64,000 nucleotides of DNA from Adineta steineri. Lineage: Eukaryota; Rotifera; Eurotatoria; Adinetida; Adinetidae. The position numbers and the translations under genes are program-made. Below, one piece after another: positions 33,595-43,177 of this stretch. Each line of letters begins with the position of its first letter. The stretch's first letter is position 1. The notes beneath the pieces are model-generated. The model worked only from the letters and a program-made list of their open reading frames with translations. It was not told the origin of the DNA and made no database searches. The DNA lies in the NCBI GenBank assembly GCA_905250115.1, contig CAJNOI010000043.1:62001-126000 (forward strand), read 5' to 3'.

Positions 33595-33652
33595 GGGTGG
33601 GTGTGGGTGTGAGAGTAAAATATTCGTCGTTACCCACACCCATCCACACCCT
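33595..33652. repeat. G-rich/C-rich hairpin
   Basis: GGGTGGGTGTGGGTGTGAGA, then GTAAAATATTCGTCGTTA, then CCCACACCCATCCACACCC. The core matches the copies at 26885 and 36480. Confidence 0.75.
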
Positions 33653-34039
33653 CGCCGTGGCACTATCACTCATCACCCAAACCCTCAAAACTACTAAGAT
33701 ATTGTGTTTGTTCGGTAATTTTGTCTGTATATGTACAGATTGCATAGTGTAGTATGAGCGAAGCATTTTAAATGGTCTGAAATATATAAGTGTAGAGAAG
33801 AAACTTTTAACAAAAAGCACAGTAAACAAACTAATGTAATCACGACAGAAATATTGTGTTCTGATTTTAGAAGCTGAAGAACGAAAGAGAAATAGTGTTT
33901 GTATTATTCTTTTTTCTTTATAAATATGAAGATTGTGTATAAGAAATGTCGATTTACTTAAGTGTTCTCATTGTTTCTCTGAGAAAAGAAAAGATTTATT
34001 TCGCTGAATAGAAAAAACGTATGAGATGTACAAGAAAAG
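33653..34039 (+). promoter_or_regulatory. Upstream region of ART-TPR gene 3
   Basis: Two TATA-like motifs, TATATAAG at about 33783 and TTTATAAAT at about 33917; neither sits at the 91-94 bp distance seen in genes 1, 2 and 4, so the promoter or a 5' UTR differs. No ORF of note. Confidence 0.35.
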
Positions 34040-36280
34040 ATGAATCCAACAAAGTTAGTTAAGGCTACAAATGATGAGCCTGTATTGAAATCAAAGAAAA
34101 CAATGTGCAAGTCATCACCTGGCTCTACAACATCATTATTTTCGGCAAAAGATACACTGAAGTTACCAAGAGCACAAAATCTAGAAGGTACTACATTGAT
34201 ATGGTTTGATTCATCTATTAATGAAAATGAAGAAGATACAAGATTAACTCAAAAAGAACTTAGAGATATAAGTGATTATGTGGTGTTTCATACTGAAGAA
34301 CAAACGTGTATAGATTATATTAAATCAATCAAGAATGAAAGAATCTTTCTTGTAACATCAGGTCGATGTGCTTCTTCTTTACTTTCACAAATTGAACATA
34401 TTCGACAAATTCTTGCCATTTTTATTTTTTGTTTACATCCAGAAAAATATGCAAATCTAATTAATAATTACACAACAATTGGGGGAATCTACTGTGAACG
34501 TCGCGATCTCATACGTTCTATTCGAGAAAATATTATTTATGCGGAAAAACAATTGGAAGTATTCAGTTTCTATAATCAATCGGGAGAGAAATGCACGCGT
34601 GATCTATCCAAAGAATCAGCTACATTTCTTTGGTTTCACTTATTTAAAGAGGTTATTTTAAAGATGCCAAGAGACAATCAAGCTAAAGAACAGATGATTC
34701 AGTTTTGTCGTAAATATTACTACGAAAATGAACGTCAATTATCATTAATTGATGAATTCCAACGAGATTATATCTCAGAACATGATGCTATTAGATGGTA
34801 TACAAAAGAATCATTTCTTTACAAGTTAGTAAATAAAGCATTGAGAACTGAAGATATTGAACAACTTTATACATTTCGATTTTTCATATCTGATTTATCT
34901 TCACGTCTCGCAATTGAATTTCAAAAGCTTAAGAGACAAGAAGAATTTCTTCTTCTCTATCGTGGCCTTCGAATGCAAGTTGACGAGTTATCTACTCTAA
35001 GATGCAATGAAGGTAGTCTAATTGCAACAAATGGTTATCTATCTACAACACGTTCAAAAGAAGTTGCTTCGAAATTTGCAAAACAAAACACGAATATGGG
35101 ACGAGATCGTATATCAGTTCTATATGAAATTCATTGTAATTTACAAGAATTAAAATCAACAATGACTTTGGCTGATATTAGTGTTCTCAGTGAATTTATC
35201 AATGAACAGGAAGTTTTATTCGATATTGGTACAACTTTTAAAATTATGTCTATAAAGGAAAATAAAGAAGAAAATTTATGGATTGTACGACTAAGAACAA
35301 CCGACAAAGGCGTTACACTTGCTCAAGATTATGTTAAACTTCATGAAGGAGAAGGAGAGAAAACGAATTATACAATTGTATTCGGTAAACTACTTATAGC
35401 AATGGGAAAATATGATCAAGCCTTAAGATATTTTCAAACTTTATTAAAAGAAACGCAAGTAGAAGAAGATATGGCAAATATCTACAATCAGATTGGTAAA
35501 ATCTATCGTTTAATAGATAAATTTAAGGAAGCAATGGAAAACTATCAACTTGCTCATGATTTGACTTTGAATTGTTATCCAATTCGAATAAGACAAGCTT
35601 CAAAAGCGCTTAATAATATTGCTATTATTTTTCGTAAATGGTGTCAATATGAAAAAGCACTTCAATTACATTTACAAACTTTACATATGAAAGAAGATTA
35701 TTATGGTAAACAACATTTAGAAACGGCAAAGACATTGAAAAATATTGGTTCAATTTATGAGGAAACACAACAGTATAATTATGCGTTAGACTTTTATCAA
35801 CATTGCCTAACAATTCAACAGAAACACTTTCCAAACGATCATATTGATATTGCAGCGTCTCTTGAAAATATTGGTAAAGTTTATTATAAGATGAATTATC
35901 TTGATCTTGCGCTCAATCATCTTCGTACTTCTTTAACAATACGACAGAAGCTTCTACCTCCTGATCATAATGATATTGCTAGAAGTTTAATGAACATTGC
36001 AAATATCTATGCTGATCAAAACCACTTTCACATAGCATTAGAATATTATTTTAAAGCATTAGATATACAACAGAAAATTTTCGATATCAATGGCGAACAT
36101 CGTGATATAGCAACGACTCTCAGAAATATTGGACTTGTCTATGAGAATCTATTGAATCATTCAACTGCCACTCAATTCTATCAGAAAGCATTAGATATGA
36201 ATGAAAAACTGTCCTCAACTGACCATCTTACATTAAGCAAACTGAATAATAATATTACAACATTGACTAAAAATAAATAA
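34040..36280 (+). CDS. Receiver-like / ADP-ribosyltransferase / TPR protein, gene 3 (divergent)
   Basis: Intronless, 746 residues. The order of domains is as in the other three genes, but the sequence is far more diverged and the TPR array shorter. The N-terminal alpha/beta domain starts TTLIWFDSSINENEE, keeping the L-x-W-x-D-x-S-I signature. The ART domain keeps R in LLLYRGLRM (about 307), ST in GYLSTTRSKE (about 333) and E-x-E in NEQEVLFDIG (about 388). About six TPRs follow (NNIAIIFRKWCQYEKAL, KNIGSIYEETQQYNYAL, RNIGLVYENLLNHSTA). These repeats differ from one another, so this array has not been homogenised, unlike genes 1, 2 and 4. It may be an older, more constrained member. No signal peptide or membrane segment; the target is unknown. 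Confidence 0.9.
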   Translation: MNPTKLVKATNDEPVLKSKKTMCKSSPGSTTSLFSAKDTLKLPRAQNLEGTTLIWFDSSINENEEDTRLTQKELRDISDYVVFHTEEQTCIDYIKSIKNERIFLVTSGRCASSLLSQIEHIRQILAIFIFCLHPEKYANLINNYTTIGGIYCERRDLIRSIRENIIYAEKQLEVFSFYNQSGEKCTRDLSKESATFLWFHLFKEVILKMPRDNQAKEQMIQFCRKYYYENERQLSLIDEFQRDYISEHDAIRWYTKESFLYKLVNKALRTEDIEQLYTFRFFISDLSSRLAIEFQKLKRQEEFLLLYRGLRMQVDELSTLRCNEGSLIATNGYLSTTRSKEVASKFAKQNTNMGRDRISVLYEIHCNLQELKSTMTLADISVLSEFINEQEVLFDIGTTFKIMSIKENKEENLWIVRLRTTDKGVTLAQDYVKLHEGEGEKTNYTIVFGKLLIAMGKYDQALRYFQTLLKETQVEEDMANIYNQIGKIYRLIDKFKEAMENYQLAHDLTLNCYPIRIRQASKALNNIAIIFRKWCQYEKALQLHLQTLHMKEDYYGKQHLETAKTLKNIGSIYEETQQYNYALDFYQHCLTIQQKHFPNDHIDIAASLENIGKVYYKMNYLDLALNHLRTSLTIRQKLLPPDHNDIARSLMNIANIYADQNHFHIALEYYFKALDIQQKIFDINGEHRDIATTLRNIGLVYENLLNHSTATQFYQKALDMNEKLSSTDHLTLSKLNNNITTLTKNK

Positions 36281-36941
36281 ACGATATGAAATATTTAAGT
36301 TTCACTGTCCTGAGGATATGGTTGTGATTTTACATCATCCAATCTTTGGTAGTCACGTTCTTTGATTGAATAAAAAGAATAAGAAAACGAGATAATCTCT
36401 ATAAAGTGAAACTTCAACTTTAGTTACATTGGTCTGCGGTTATAGCTAGACAAGTTGGGGGTGTGGGGTGAGTAGATGTAGGTGTGAGAGTAAAATATCT
36501 ATCGTTGCTTACATCCACCCACCCACACTCACACCCATACCAACGCTGTATACTACCGTAAAGTATCCGTTTTGACAACATTTACGGTCCGTTTTTGAAT
36601 CGTAAACGATGCCGTTTTGATAGACCTGGGTAATGTTGTACGAAAAAAACAGAAAATGTATGATGTAGCTTCAAGATTGCTAGAGCTATTATAAGGACCA
36701 GAGCACCAGGATGTGGATAAAGAAAAGATGAACCCGCACTCACTCCCAATATCAATATAGATCAACCTCAATTTTCTTTCTAAAAAGAAAATCAATCACT
36801 TTCTCCTATTTTTGTCTATAAAGAAACCTGACATAACAATTATTTTGGTCTTGATTTTATGCAGCATGAATATTGGTCAGTATAATATTCATTTGAATAT
36901 ACTTATTACGCTGACTTACGACCTGAATATTCATTCTAGAT
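36281..36941. other. Intergenic with a hairpin copy
   Basis: Holds the hairpin at 36455-36540 and a weaker copy near 36715-36750. Otherwise I see nothing. Confidence 0.45.
36455..36540. repeat. G-rich/C-rich hairpin
   Basis: GGGGGTGTGGGGTGAGTAGA, then GTAGGTGTGAGAGTAAAATA with TCTATCGTTGC, then ACATCCACCCACCCACACTC. Third clear copy of the AGTAAAATATCTATCGTT core. Confidence 0.7.
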
Positions 36942-37117
36942 ATGGCTGAAGCTGGTTATGGTTGTCGACTCAATCCTGGTCTTTGCGCGCATTATTGTCG
37001 TTCTAATGTTATTGGATCCCGAGGAAATTTTCAAGGAAACGTCCATGTGGTGGAGCATGTCTATCGATATTTAATTTGGTTTGTACATGCCTTTATGGAA
37101 GTGCCTGTCGTGGAAAG
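36942..37117 (+). pseudogene. Defensin-like (CSalpha-beta) fragment with a frameshift
   Basis: An ATG at 36942 opens a frame containing GYGCRLNPGLC followed by a C-x3-C (36984-36998), as in invertebrate/fungal-type defensins. The second half of the fold, GGAC, then VCTC, then a Cys-containing tail (37046-37117), is read in another frame (+2). The six-Cys order of the family is therefore present but split by an indel. Position 36940 follows TTCATTCTAG, a possible splice acceptor, but I see no signal-peptide exon upstream. It could be a decayed gene, a sequencing error in a real one, or an exon of a gene whose start I cannot see. Antimicrobial function is not claimed. Confidence 0.5.
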
Positions 37118-37671
37118 GTAACAACAACAGACGAATCTATTTATTTTTGATTTTAATAAATAAAGATGATAATTCAACAGGACTATCAGTGTATTAAAAA
37201 ATATTGTTAGAAAAATAAGCTTAACATACAGTTGTTTTTATACTGAATTCATTTCATGATAGGAATAACGATTATAAAAATACTTCTAAGGCCGAATGGA
37301 TATGAGAATGACATGGCGTATACATCCACTTCAGCACATAAACATTTGCAAGATGCAGAATATTTCGATACAAAAGTTCCGAAAATAATTATAGATCAAC
37401 TCGTATTTTTTGGTCATCAGTTGATTTAAATATATTCTACTAACACAAGCACCCGATGTTGGTCGAGATAATTTGATAGTACGTATTTGGTGTATGAGAA
37501 AACTACGTCGCTATATTCTTCTATTGATTATCGGTCTGGGATATGGATTTTTTTCCTTTTCAACTCTTAGTAATTGGCATTCTGAAATTTTTATTAATAT
37601 CTTTTTTCTTAAAGATGTGGTAGAAGTATTATATCCACCACATACCTACCCTTAAAATAGTTTCAGTATCA
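37118..37671. other. Intergenic
   Basis: No gene supported. A 60-codon ORF at 37473-37655 with one hydrophobic stretch has no other support. Confidence 0.4.
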
Positions 37672-38110
37672 TTCCCGGAAAAAAATCGTTTGTTCTCGCT
37701 CTCACACTGCCTTTCCCGGAAAAAGACTTGTTCGTCTTTCCCATTACATTCTGGTTTCCAAAAGAATCTCTTTGTGTGCATTACTTCATTCTCCTTTACG
37801 AACAAAAGTTATTTTTCTTTGTTTTGACACCCTCTTTCCCGGAAAAAAACTTGTCTGTCTCCTTCGTTATATTCTGACTCCTGGAAGACTTTCTTGGCCT
37901 GCATTACTTCATTTTCCTTTACGAACAAAAATAATTTTTCTTTGCTCTCACATTCCCTTTCCCGGAAAAAAGACTTGTCTGTCTCCTCCGTTATATTCTG
38001 GTTGTCGGAAGAATTTCTTTGCTTGCATTACTTCATTCTCCTTTACGAACAAAAGTTATTTTTCTATGTTTTCACATCCTCTTTCACGGAAAAAAACTAT
38101 TCCCATTCTT
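37672..38110. repeat. Tandem repeat, 123-124 bp unit, about 3.4 copies
   Basis: The palindromic start TTTCCCGGAAAA recurs at 37712, 37835, 37958 and (as TTTCACGGAAAA) 38082, spacing 123, 123 and 124 bp. Each unit also carries TGCATTACTTCATT, TTACGAACAAAA and a TTCTTTG tract. It looks like a minisatellite or satellite seed. Long ORFs crossing it are by-products of the periodicity. Confidence 0.9.
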
Positions 38111-39006
38111 GTAAGAAGAAAAGTAAATAATTTCATAGCTCGACAATAGATAGTAAGTCTGGTGTTGCTTTTTGTCTTTCAGTACATACACGTAAAGATC
38201 GAAGATTGTTTCGAGTATTTATCTATTCAATGAAGTTTTCAACTAGTTAGGTGAGTAAGGGGGAGCAAAATAGTCTCTCATTCACATGCATCAACTATAA
38301 TATAAAGGAAATAATCTAGTTGAGCACGGTCGGTATTTTGAAGGGTTGATGGTCAAGAAGAGTGAGAACAGTCATGCGGATGTAGCGAATGAGTAAGAAA
38401 AAATACCTCTACACCCATCCTAGAACAGTTACAGGAGGCTTCGAAACCTTTTAAATACTATCAACGTACAATCCCCAGAAGATTGTGGGGATCACCGCTA
38501 GGTATCAGGGACCAGCTAGAGCATGTGGGTGTATATAAAGAGTAACGATTCTCATTTACCCACATCCACATTCTCAAAAACAAAATCGTTTTCTTTTCTT
38601 TTCAATCAGCCCGATCCTACTTTTAGGTATCAGATTTATAGAAAGAAGAAAGTACATCGCATCATTTCATTTATAGTTGAAAGGAAAGAGGAAAGAGCTG
38701 TTTCAAACAACGTTTCCTTTGCAGTATTAATTCAAATAATCAAATACTGCGTGAGTATTCTCATAAATAGAAATTCCGCTGAAATCCAATACTAACTGGA
38801 ATTCAAAGCGCTTTCTCATTCATATATTTACAAACAGATTGAAAATTTATTAGGATCCCACAAACAATGTATTTTTCGAACTGATTCTTGATTTCATCTT
38901 TGTAATCTTTATCATTTTTCAAATAATGCTACTCTGGTCTGTCATATACACTTTAATTTAAAACCAGAGATGAAAATTTAAAACTATTTTGTGACAGATA
39001 AATGAC
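38111..39006. other. Intergenic with weak hairpin copies
   Basis: Weak G-rich/C-rich pairs near 38376-38420 and a better one at 38521-38568. No gene supported. Confidence 0.4.
38521..38568. repeat. G-rich/C-rich hairpin with TATATAAA in the loop
   Basis: ATGTGGGTGTATATAAAGAG, then TAACGATTCTCATTT, then ACCCACATCCAC. The loop contains TAACGAT, the reverse of the TATCGTTA seen in the other copies. Confidence 0.5.
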
Positions 39007-39009
39007 TTA

Positions 39010-39631
39010 CGAGGGAACGTTCTTAGGTGTTGGTCTCGGATTTCAATTATTTTCTGGCCCATTAGTACTATATAGTGCCCTAATAAAAACCCTAAAAGGA
39101 TTTGAGTTGCTATCCATTCCTTCAAAGGTTATGGCCATTTTACTGAATTTTCTACCCGGTCCTGGGTATAGATCGGGAAAAGCTAACTAACGAATTTCTA
39201 CTTGAAATTTCGCCCATAGATAGATATAATGATCCTAAGAATATCCTGAAAGTTTCAGCCAAAAAGAATCTTCCGTTATTGAGATATCAAATTTTTAAAA
39301 TATATTCGCTTGCCGTAGATTGGTCATAGGAACCGAGTTCACTTGGAAATTCGATATCTCAATAACGGAAGATTCTTTTTGGCTGAAACTTTCAGGATAT
39401 TCTTAGGATCATTATATCTATCTATGGGCGAAATTTCAAGTAGAAATTCGTTAGTTAGCTTTTCCCGATCTATACCCAGGACCGGGTAGAAAATTCAGTA
39501 AAATGGCCATAACCTTTGAAGGAATGGATAGCAACTCAAATCCTTTTAGGGTTTTTATTAGGGCACTATATAGTACTAATGGGCCAGAAAATAATTGAAA
39601 TCCGAGACCAACACCTGAGAACGTTCTCTCG
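39010..39631. mobile_element. 622-bp foldback element, near-identical arms, TTA target (Harbinger-like MITE)
   Basis: Arms of about 290 bp, near 39010-39300 and 39340-39631, are almost perfect inverted copies separated by about 45 bp. Ends are CGAGGGAACGTTCT and AGAACGTTCTCTCG. TTA stands on both outer sides (39007-39009 and 39632-39634), as for PIF/Harbinger elements. No transposase. Near identity of the arms implies recent insertion or strong homogenisation. Confidence 0.85.
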
Positions 39632-39634
39632 TTA

Positions 39635-40038
39635 ATTAGAAAAATATGTTCCCATAGAATAATGACGTATTCTTCAAGAACATCATCTCGAAAATATAGT
39701 TAAGTAGTCATTTATCATAGAGTTGAAACTAGTGAACTTTTCCCGTTTGATCTTGAAGGTGTAGAATAAATAGAGTATTCACATCCACCCTCAACCTTAC
39801 TACGAAAGTATCAGGTTTAATAGGAAACTCTAAAGGTTCGATATTTCCCTACAAAATCTTTTTATGCTGAACGGAACTTAAAAGGAAGTTTTGCAGTACA
39901 TTGTTTAGTGTTTGTACTCGCCTCCGAATCCTTTTAAGGTTTCATAGAATTTTTTAGTCGTTGTTTAGGCATCCAGAACCCTTCAGAAACCTACGAAACC
40001 TTTTTGGAGGGTCCAAGAGTGCTCCTTTTTTTAGAGTG
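39635..40038. other. Upstream region of ART-TPR gene 4
   Basis: Not similar to the promoter tract shared by genes 1 and 2. Contains degenerate GGTTC/GAACC and AACCTTT motifs and a weak hairpin near 39754-39795. Confidence 0.4.
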
Positions 40039-40047
40039 TATATAAAT
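40039..40047 (+). promoter_or_regulatory. TATA box of ART-TPR gene 4
   Basis: TATATAAAT 94 bp before the ATG; genes 1 and 2 have 91 bp. Confidence 0.7.
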
Positions 40048-40132
40048 TGACGAGACTACTTTCAGATTTCCATCAAACCAACCATTATCAATTTCATTAC
40101 ACATAAAGAACCATTTTACATTCTACGACGAT

Positions 40133-42931
40133 ATGGATGCACAAAAATCAAATGAAAATCTTACAACAATATCAAAATCAACGACATCGACCAATATTCA
40201 TCAACCACGACAGCGTATGGTACAAAACTATCTTCTCGTATGGATAGATGCCAGCATCGATGAAACAAACAAGGACTGTCAAGATACATTGGCTCAATTG
40301 AAGAATGTTGTCAACGACGTTAACCTATGCACGCAACCGGATCAATGCGTCCAAGTACTCAACCAAGTTAACAATGAAAAAGCTTTTGTTATAATATCAG
40401 GCTCATTAGATCAACATTTGGTTCCTAAAATTCATGGCATGCCACACTTAGATGCCATTTATATCTTCTCTGGTGACAAATCTCGACATCAAGAATGGAC
40501 ACAAAACTGGACAAAAATTGAAGGTGTCTATACAAATATTAAAGACATTTGTCAAGCGTTAAAATTGGCGGTTAAACAATGCGACCAGGACACAATTGCC
40601 GTAAGTTTTCTTACGATAAATGAAATGGCTTCAACTGACAATTTAAATCAGCTGGAGCCAAATTTCATGTATATACAAATATTGAAGGAAATACTCCTTG
40701 ATACCCAATATGATCACAAGGCAATCAAGGACTTGGCCATTTTTTCTCGCGAACTTTATCCTCACAACAAAGGCGAATTAAAAATTATTGACGAATTCGA
40801 AACTGATTATCATCCAGAACGAGCAATATGGTGGTATACACGTGAGTGTTTTACCTATCAAATGCTCAATCGAGCACTTCGAATGTTGGATGCCGATATA
40901 ATCATTAACATGGTCTTCTTTCTACGTGATGTGCATCAACAAATTCAACAGCTGTACGAACAACAGCTCAGTAGTTATAAAAGAGAATCTTTTTTAGTTT
41001 ATCGAGGACAAGGTCTTATGAAATCAGACTTTGAAAAACTTCAGAAAGCAAAAGGTGGACTTATGTCATTTAACAACTTCTTGTCCACCAGTAAAGATAA
41101 AGAAGTGTCGCTCAATTTTGCTCGACGTGCTTCAACAAAAGCGGATACGGTTGGCATTCTTTTTATAATGTCCATTGATCCTTCTATTAAATCAATACCA
41201 TTTGCTTCCATCAAAGAAATGAGTTATTTTAAAAAAGAAGAAGAAATTCTCTTCTCAATGCACACCGTCTTTCGAGTGAGTGCAATTAAACAAATAGACA
41301 ATAACAATCGACTTTATCAAGTTGAATTACAACTAACGTCGGATGATGATCAGCAATTACGATTACTTACTGATCGGATACGAAAGGAAGCTCATGGTAC
41401 TGGATGGCAGAGACTGGGTAGTTTATTGGTTAAAATTGGTCAATTTAATAAAGCTGAAGAACTTTATAACGTATTACTCGAACAGACATCTGATGAGAAT
41501 GAAAAAGCGATTTATTACAATGAGTTGGGATATGTCAAAAATGACCAGGGTGATTATGACAAGGCAACCTGGTATTATGAACAAAAACTCGAAATTCAAG
41601 AAAAAAGTCTTCCTTCAAATCATTCCGACTTAGCTACTTCATACCAGAATATCGGTCGGGCATATAACAACATGGGAGAGTACTCCAAAGCACTTTCATT
41701 TCACGAGAAAGTACTTGAAATTCGAGAAAAAACTCTCCCTTCAAATCATCCCGACCTAGCTACTTCATACCATAGTATCGGTATGGCGTATAACAAGATG
41801 GGAGAATACTCGAAAGCACTTTCATATTACGAGAAAGCACTTGAAATTGATCAAAACTCTCCTTCAAATCATCCCGACCTAGCTACTTCATACCATAATA
41901 TCGGTAGTGTGTATAACAAGATGGGAGAATACTCGAAAGCACTTTTATCGCTCGAAAAAGCAATTGAAATTGGGCAAAAAACTCTTCCTTCGAATCATCC
42001 CGACCTAGCTACTTCATACAACAAAATCGGTTTGGTGTACGATAACATGGGAGAATACTCCAAAGCACTTTCATTTTACGAAAAGGACCTTGAAATCTAT
42101 CAAAAAACAGTCCGTTCAAATCATCCCGATTTGGCTAGTTCATACCATAATATCGGTTTGGTATGTAACAAGATGGGAGAGTACGCAAAAGCACTTTCAT
42201 TTTTCGAAAAATCACTTAAAATCTACGAAGAAACACTCCCTTCAAATCATCCTAATTTGGCTGCGTCACACAACAGCATCGGTAGNNNNNNNNNNAACAA
42301 AATGGGAGAATACTCGAAAGCACTCTCTTCTCACAAAAAAGCGCTTGAAATATACGAAGAAACTCTTCCTGCAAATCATCCTAGTTTGGCTAATTCATAT
42401 GACAACATCGGCTTGGTGTATGACAACATGGGAGAGTACTTGAAAGCACTTTCATCTCACGAAAAAGCACTTAAAATATATCAAGAAACGCTTCCTGCAA
42501 ATCATCGTGATTTGGCTACTTCATACTACAACATCGGTAAGGTACATAACAAAATGGGAGAGTACTCGAAGGCACTTTTATTCCATGAAAAAGCACTTGA
42601 AATTGACCAAGAAACTCTTGATTTAAATCATCCTGATCTGGCTTCTTCATACAGGAACATCGGTAGGATACATAATAATATGGGAGAGTATTCAAAAGCA
42701 CTTTCATCTTATGAAAAAGCACTTGAAATTGATCAAGAAACTCTTCCTTCAAATCATCTTCATTTGGCTTCTTCGTACAACAACATTGGTTTACTGTACA
42801 AAAATATGGGAGAGTACTCAAAAGCAGTTTCATTTTACGAAAAAGCAATTGAAATCTATCAAAAACCTCGTCATTCAAATCATTCTTCACTAGCTACTTC
42901 ACACGATAGCATCGGTTCGATGGAAGACTAA
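40133..42931 (+). CDS. Receiver-like / ADP-ribosyltransferase / TPR protein, gene 4 (prematurely ended)
   Basis: Intronless ORF of 932 codons with a 10-N gap. N-terminal domain with YLLVWIDASIDE; ART domain with FLVYRGQG (about 289), NNFLSTSKD and KKEEEILFSM, so R, S and E-x-E are retained. At least 11 TPRs of 42 residues follow (NKMGEYSKALS, DNMGEYSKALS); the third lacks one codon (EIDQNSPSNHP against EIDQKTLPSNHP elsewhere). The ORF stops in repeat 12 at TAA 42929-42931. Beyond it the same frame, after one more stop, continues with recognisable TPR and cap sequence to about 43177. The array therefore once extended about two repeats further. The enzyme domain is untouched, so a shortened protein may still work. 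Confidence 0.88.
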   Translation: MDAQKSNENLTTISKSTTSTNIHQPRQRMVQNYLLVWIDASIDETNKDCQDTLAQLKNVVNDVNLCTQPDQCVQVLNQVNNEKAFVIISGSLDQHLVPKIHGMPHLDAIYIFSGDKSRHQEWTQNWTKIEGVYTNIKDICQALKLAVKQCDQDTIAVSFLTINEMASTDNLNQLEPNFMYIQILKEILLDTQYDHKAIKDLAIFSRELYPHNKGELKIIDEFETDYHPERAIWWYTRECFTYQMLNRALRMLDADIIINMVFFLRDVHQQIQQLYEQQLSSYKRESFLVYRGQGLMKSDFEKLQKAKGGLMSFNNFLSTSKDKEVSLNFARRASTKADTVGILFIMSIDPSIKSIPFASIKEMSYFKKEEEILFSMHTVFRVSAIKQIDNNNRLYQVELQLTSDDDQQLRLLTDRIRKEAHGTGWQRLGSLLVKIGQFNKAEELYNVLLEQTSDENEKAIYYNELGYVKNDQGDYDKATWYYEQKLEIQEKSLPSNHSDLATSYQNIGRAYNNMGEYSKALSFHEKVLEIREKTLPSNHPDLATSYHSIGMAYNKMGEYSKALSYYEKALEIDQNSPSNHPDLATSYHNIGSVYNKMGEYSKALLSLEKAIEIGQKTLPSNHPDLATSYNKIGLVYDNMGEYSKALSFYEKDLEIYQKTVRSNHPDLASSYHNIGLVCNKMGEYAKALSFFEKSLKIYEETLPSNHPNLAASHNSIGXXXXNKMGEYSKALSSHKKALEIYEETLPANHPSLANSYDNIGLVYDNMGEYLKALSSHEKALKIYQETLPANHRDLATSYYNIGKVHNKMGEYSKALLFHEKALEIDQETLDLNHPDLASSYRNIGRIHNNMGEYSKALSSYEKALEIDQETLPSNHLHLASSYNNIGLLYKNMGEYSKAVSFYEKAIEIYQKPRHSNHSSLATSHDSIGSMED
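42286..42295. other. Assembly gap (10 N) in gene 4
   Basis: Ten N between GGTAG and AACAAAATG. Neighbouring repeats have seven bases here (TGTGTAT), so the true gap is probably seven. Confidence 0.9.
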
Positions 42932-43177
42932 TCGAAAGCACTTCCATGTTACGAAAAAGACCTTTAAATTTGTTACAAAATTCTTCCTTCAAATCGTCCT
43001 AATTTGGCTACTTCATACAATAACATCGGTTGGGTTTTTAGAACTATAAAAGAGTATTTCAATACACTATCATATTTTGAACGTGGTCTGAACATATACC
43101 AGCGTGCATTACCTCGAAGTCATCCTCAAATCATAAGTGTGAAAGAGAGTATTGAAGTTTTAAAAAAGAAATTATGA
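42932..43177 (+). pseudogene. Decayed TPR tail of ART-TPR gene 4
   Basis: Same frame as gene 4: one more in-frame TAA, then an open stretch with PNLATSYNNIGWVF, EYFNTLSYFERGLNIYQRAL and a terminal KKKL followed by TGA. It corresponds to the last TPR and cap of genes 1 and 2. A small deletion near 42915 removed the repeat's VYDN-type segment at the point where the stop arose. Confidence 0.8.

Noticed and set aside
37473..37655. 60-codon ORF with one hydrophobic stretch
   Set aside because: Short, no conserved motif, no splice or promoter support.
37772..38149. ORFs of 125 and 78 codons
   Set aside because: They run through the 123-bp tandem repeat; apparent protein repeats only mirror the DNA period.
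39002..39190. 62-codon ORF
   Set aside because: Lies in one arm of the foldback element, with an inverted copy in the other arm; no recognisable protein.
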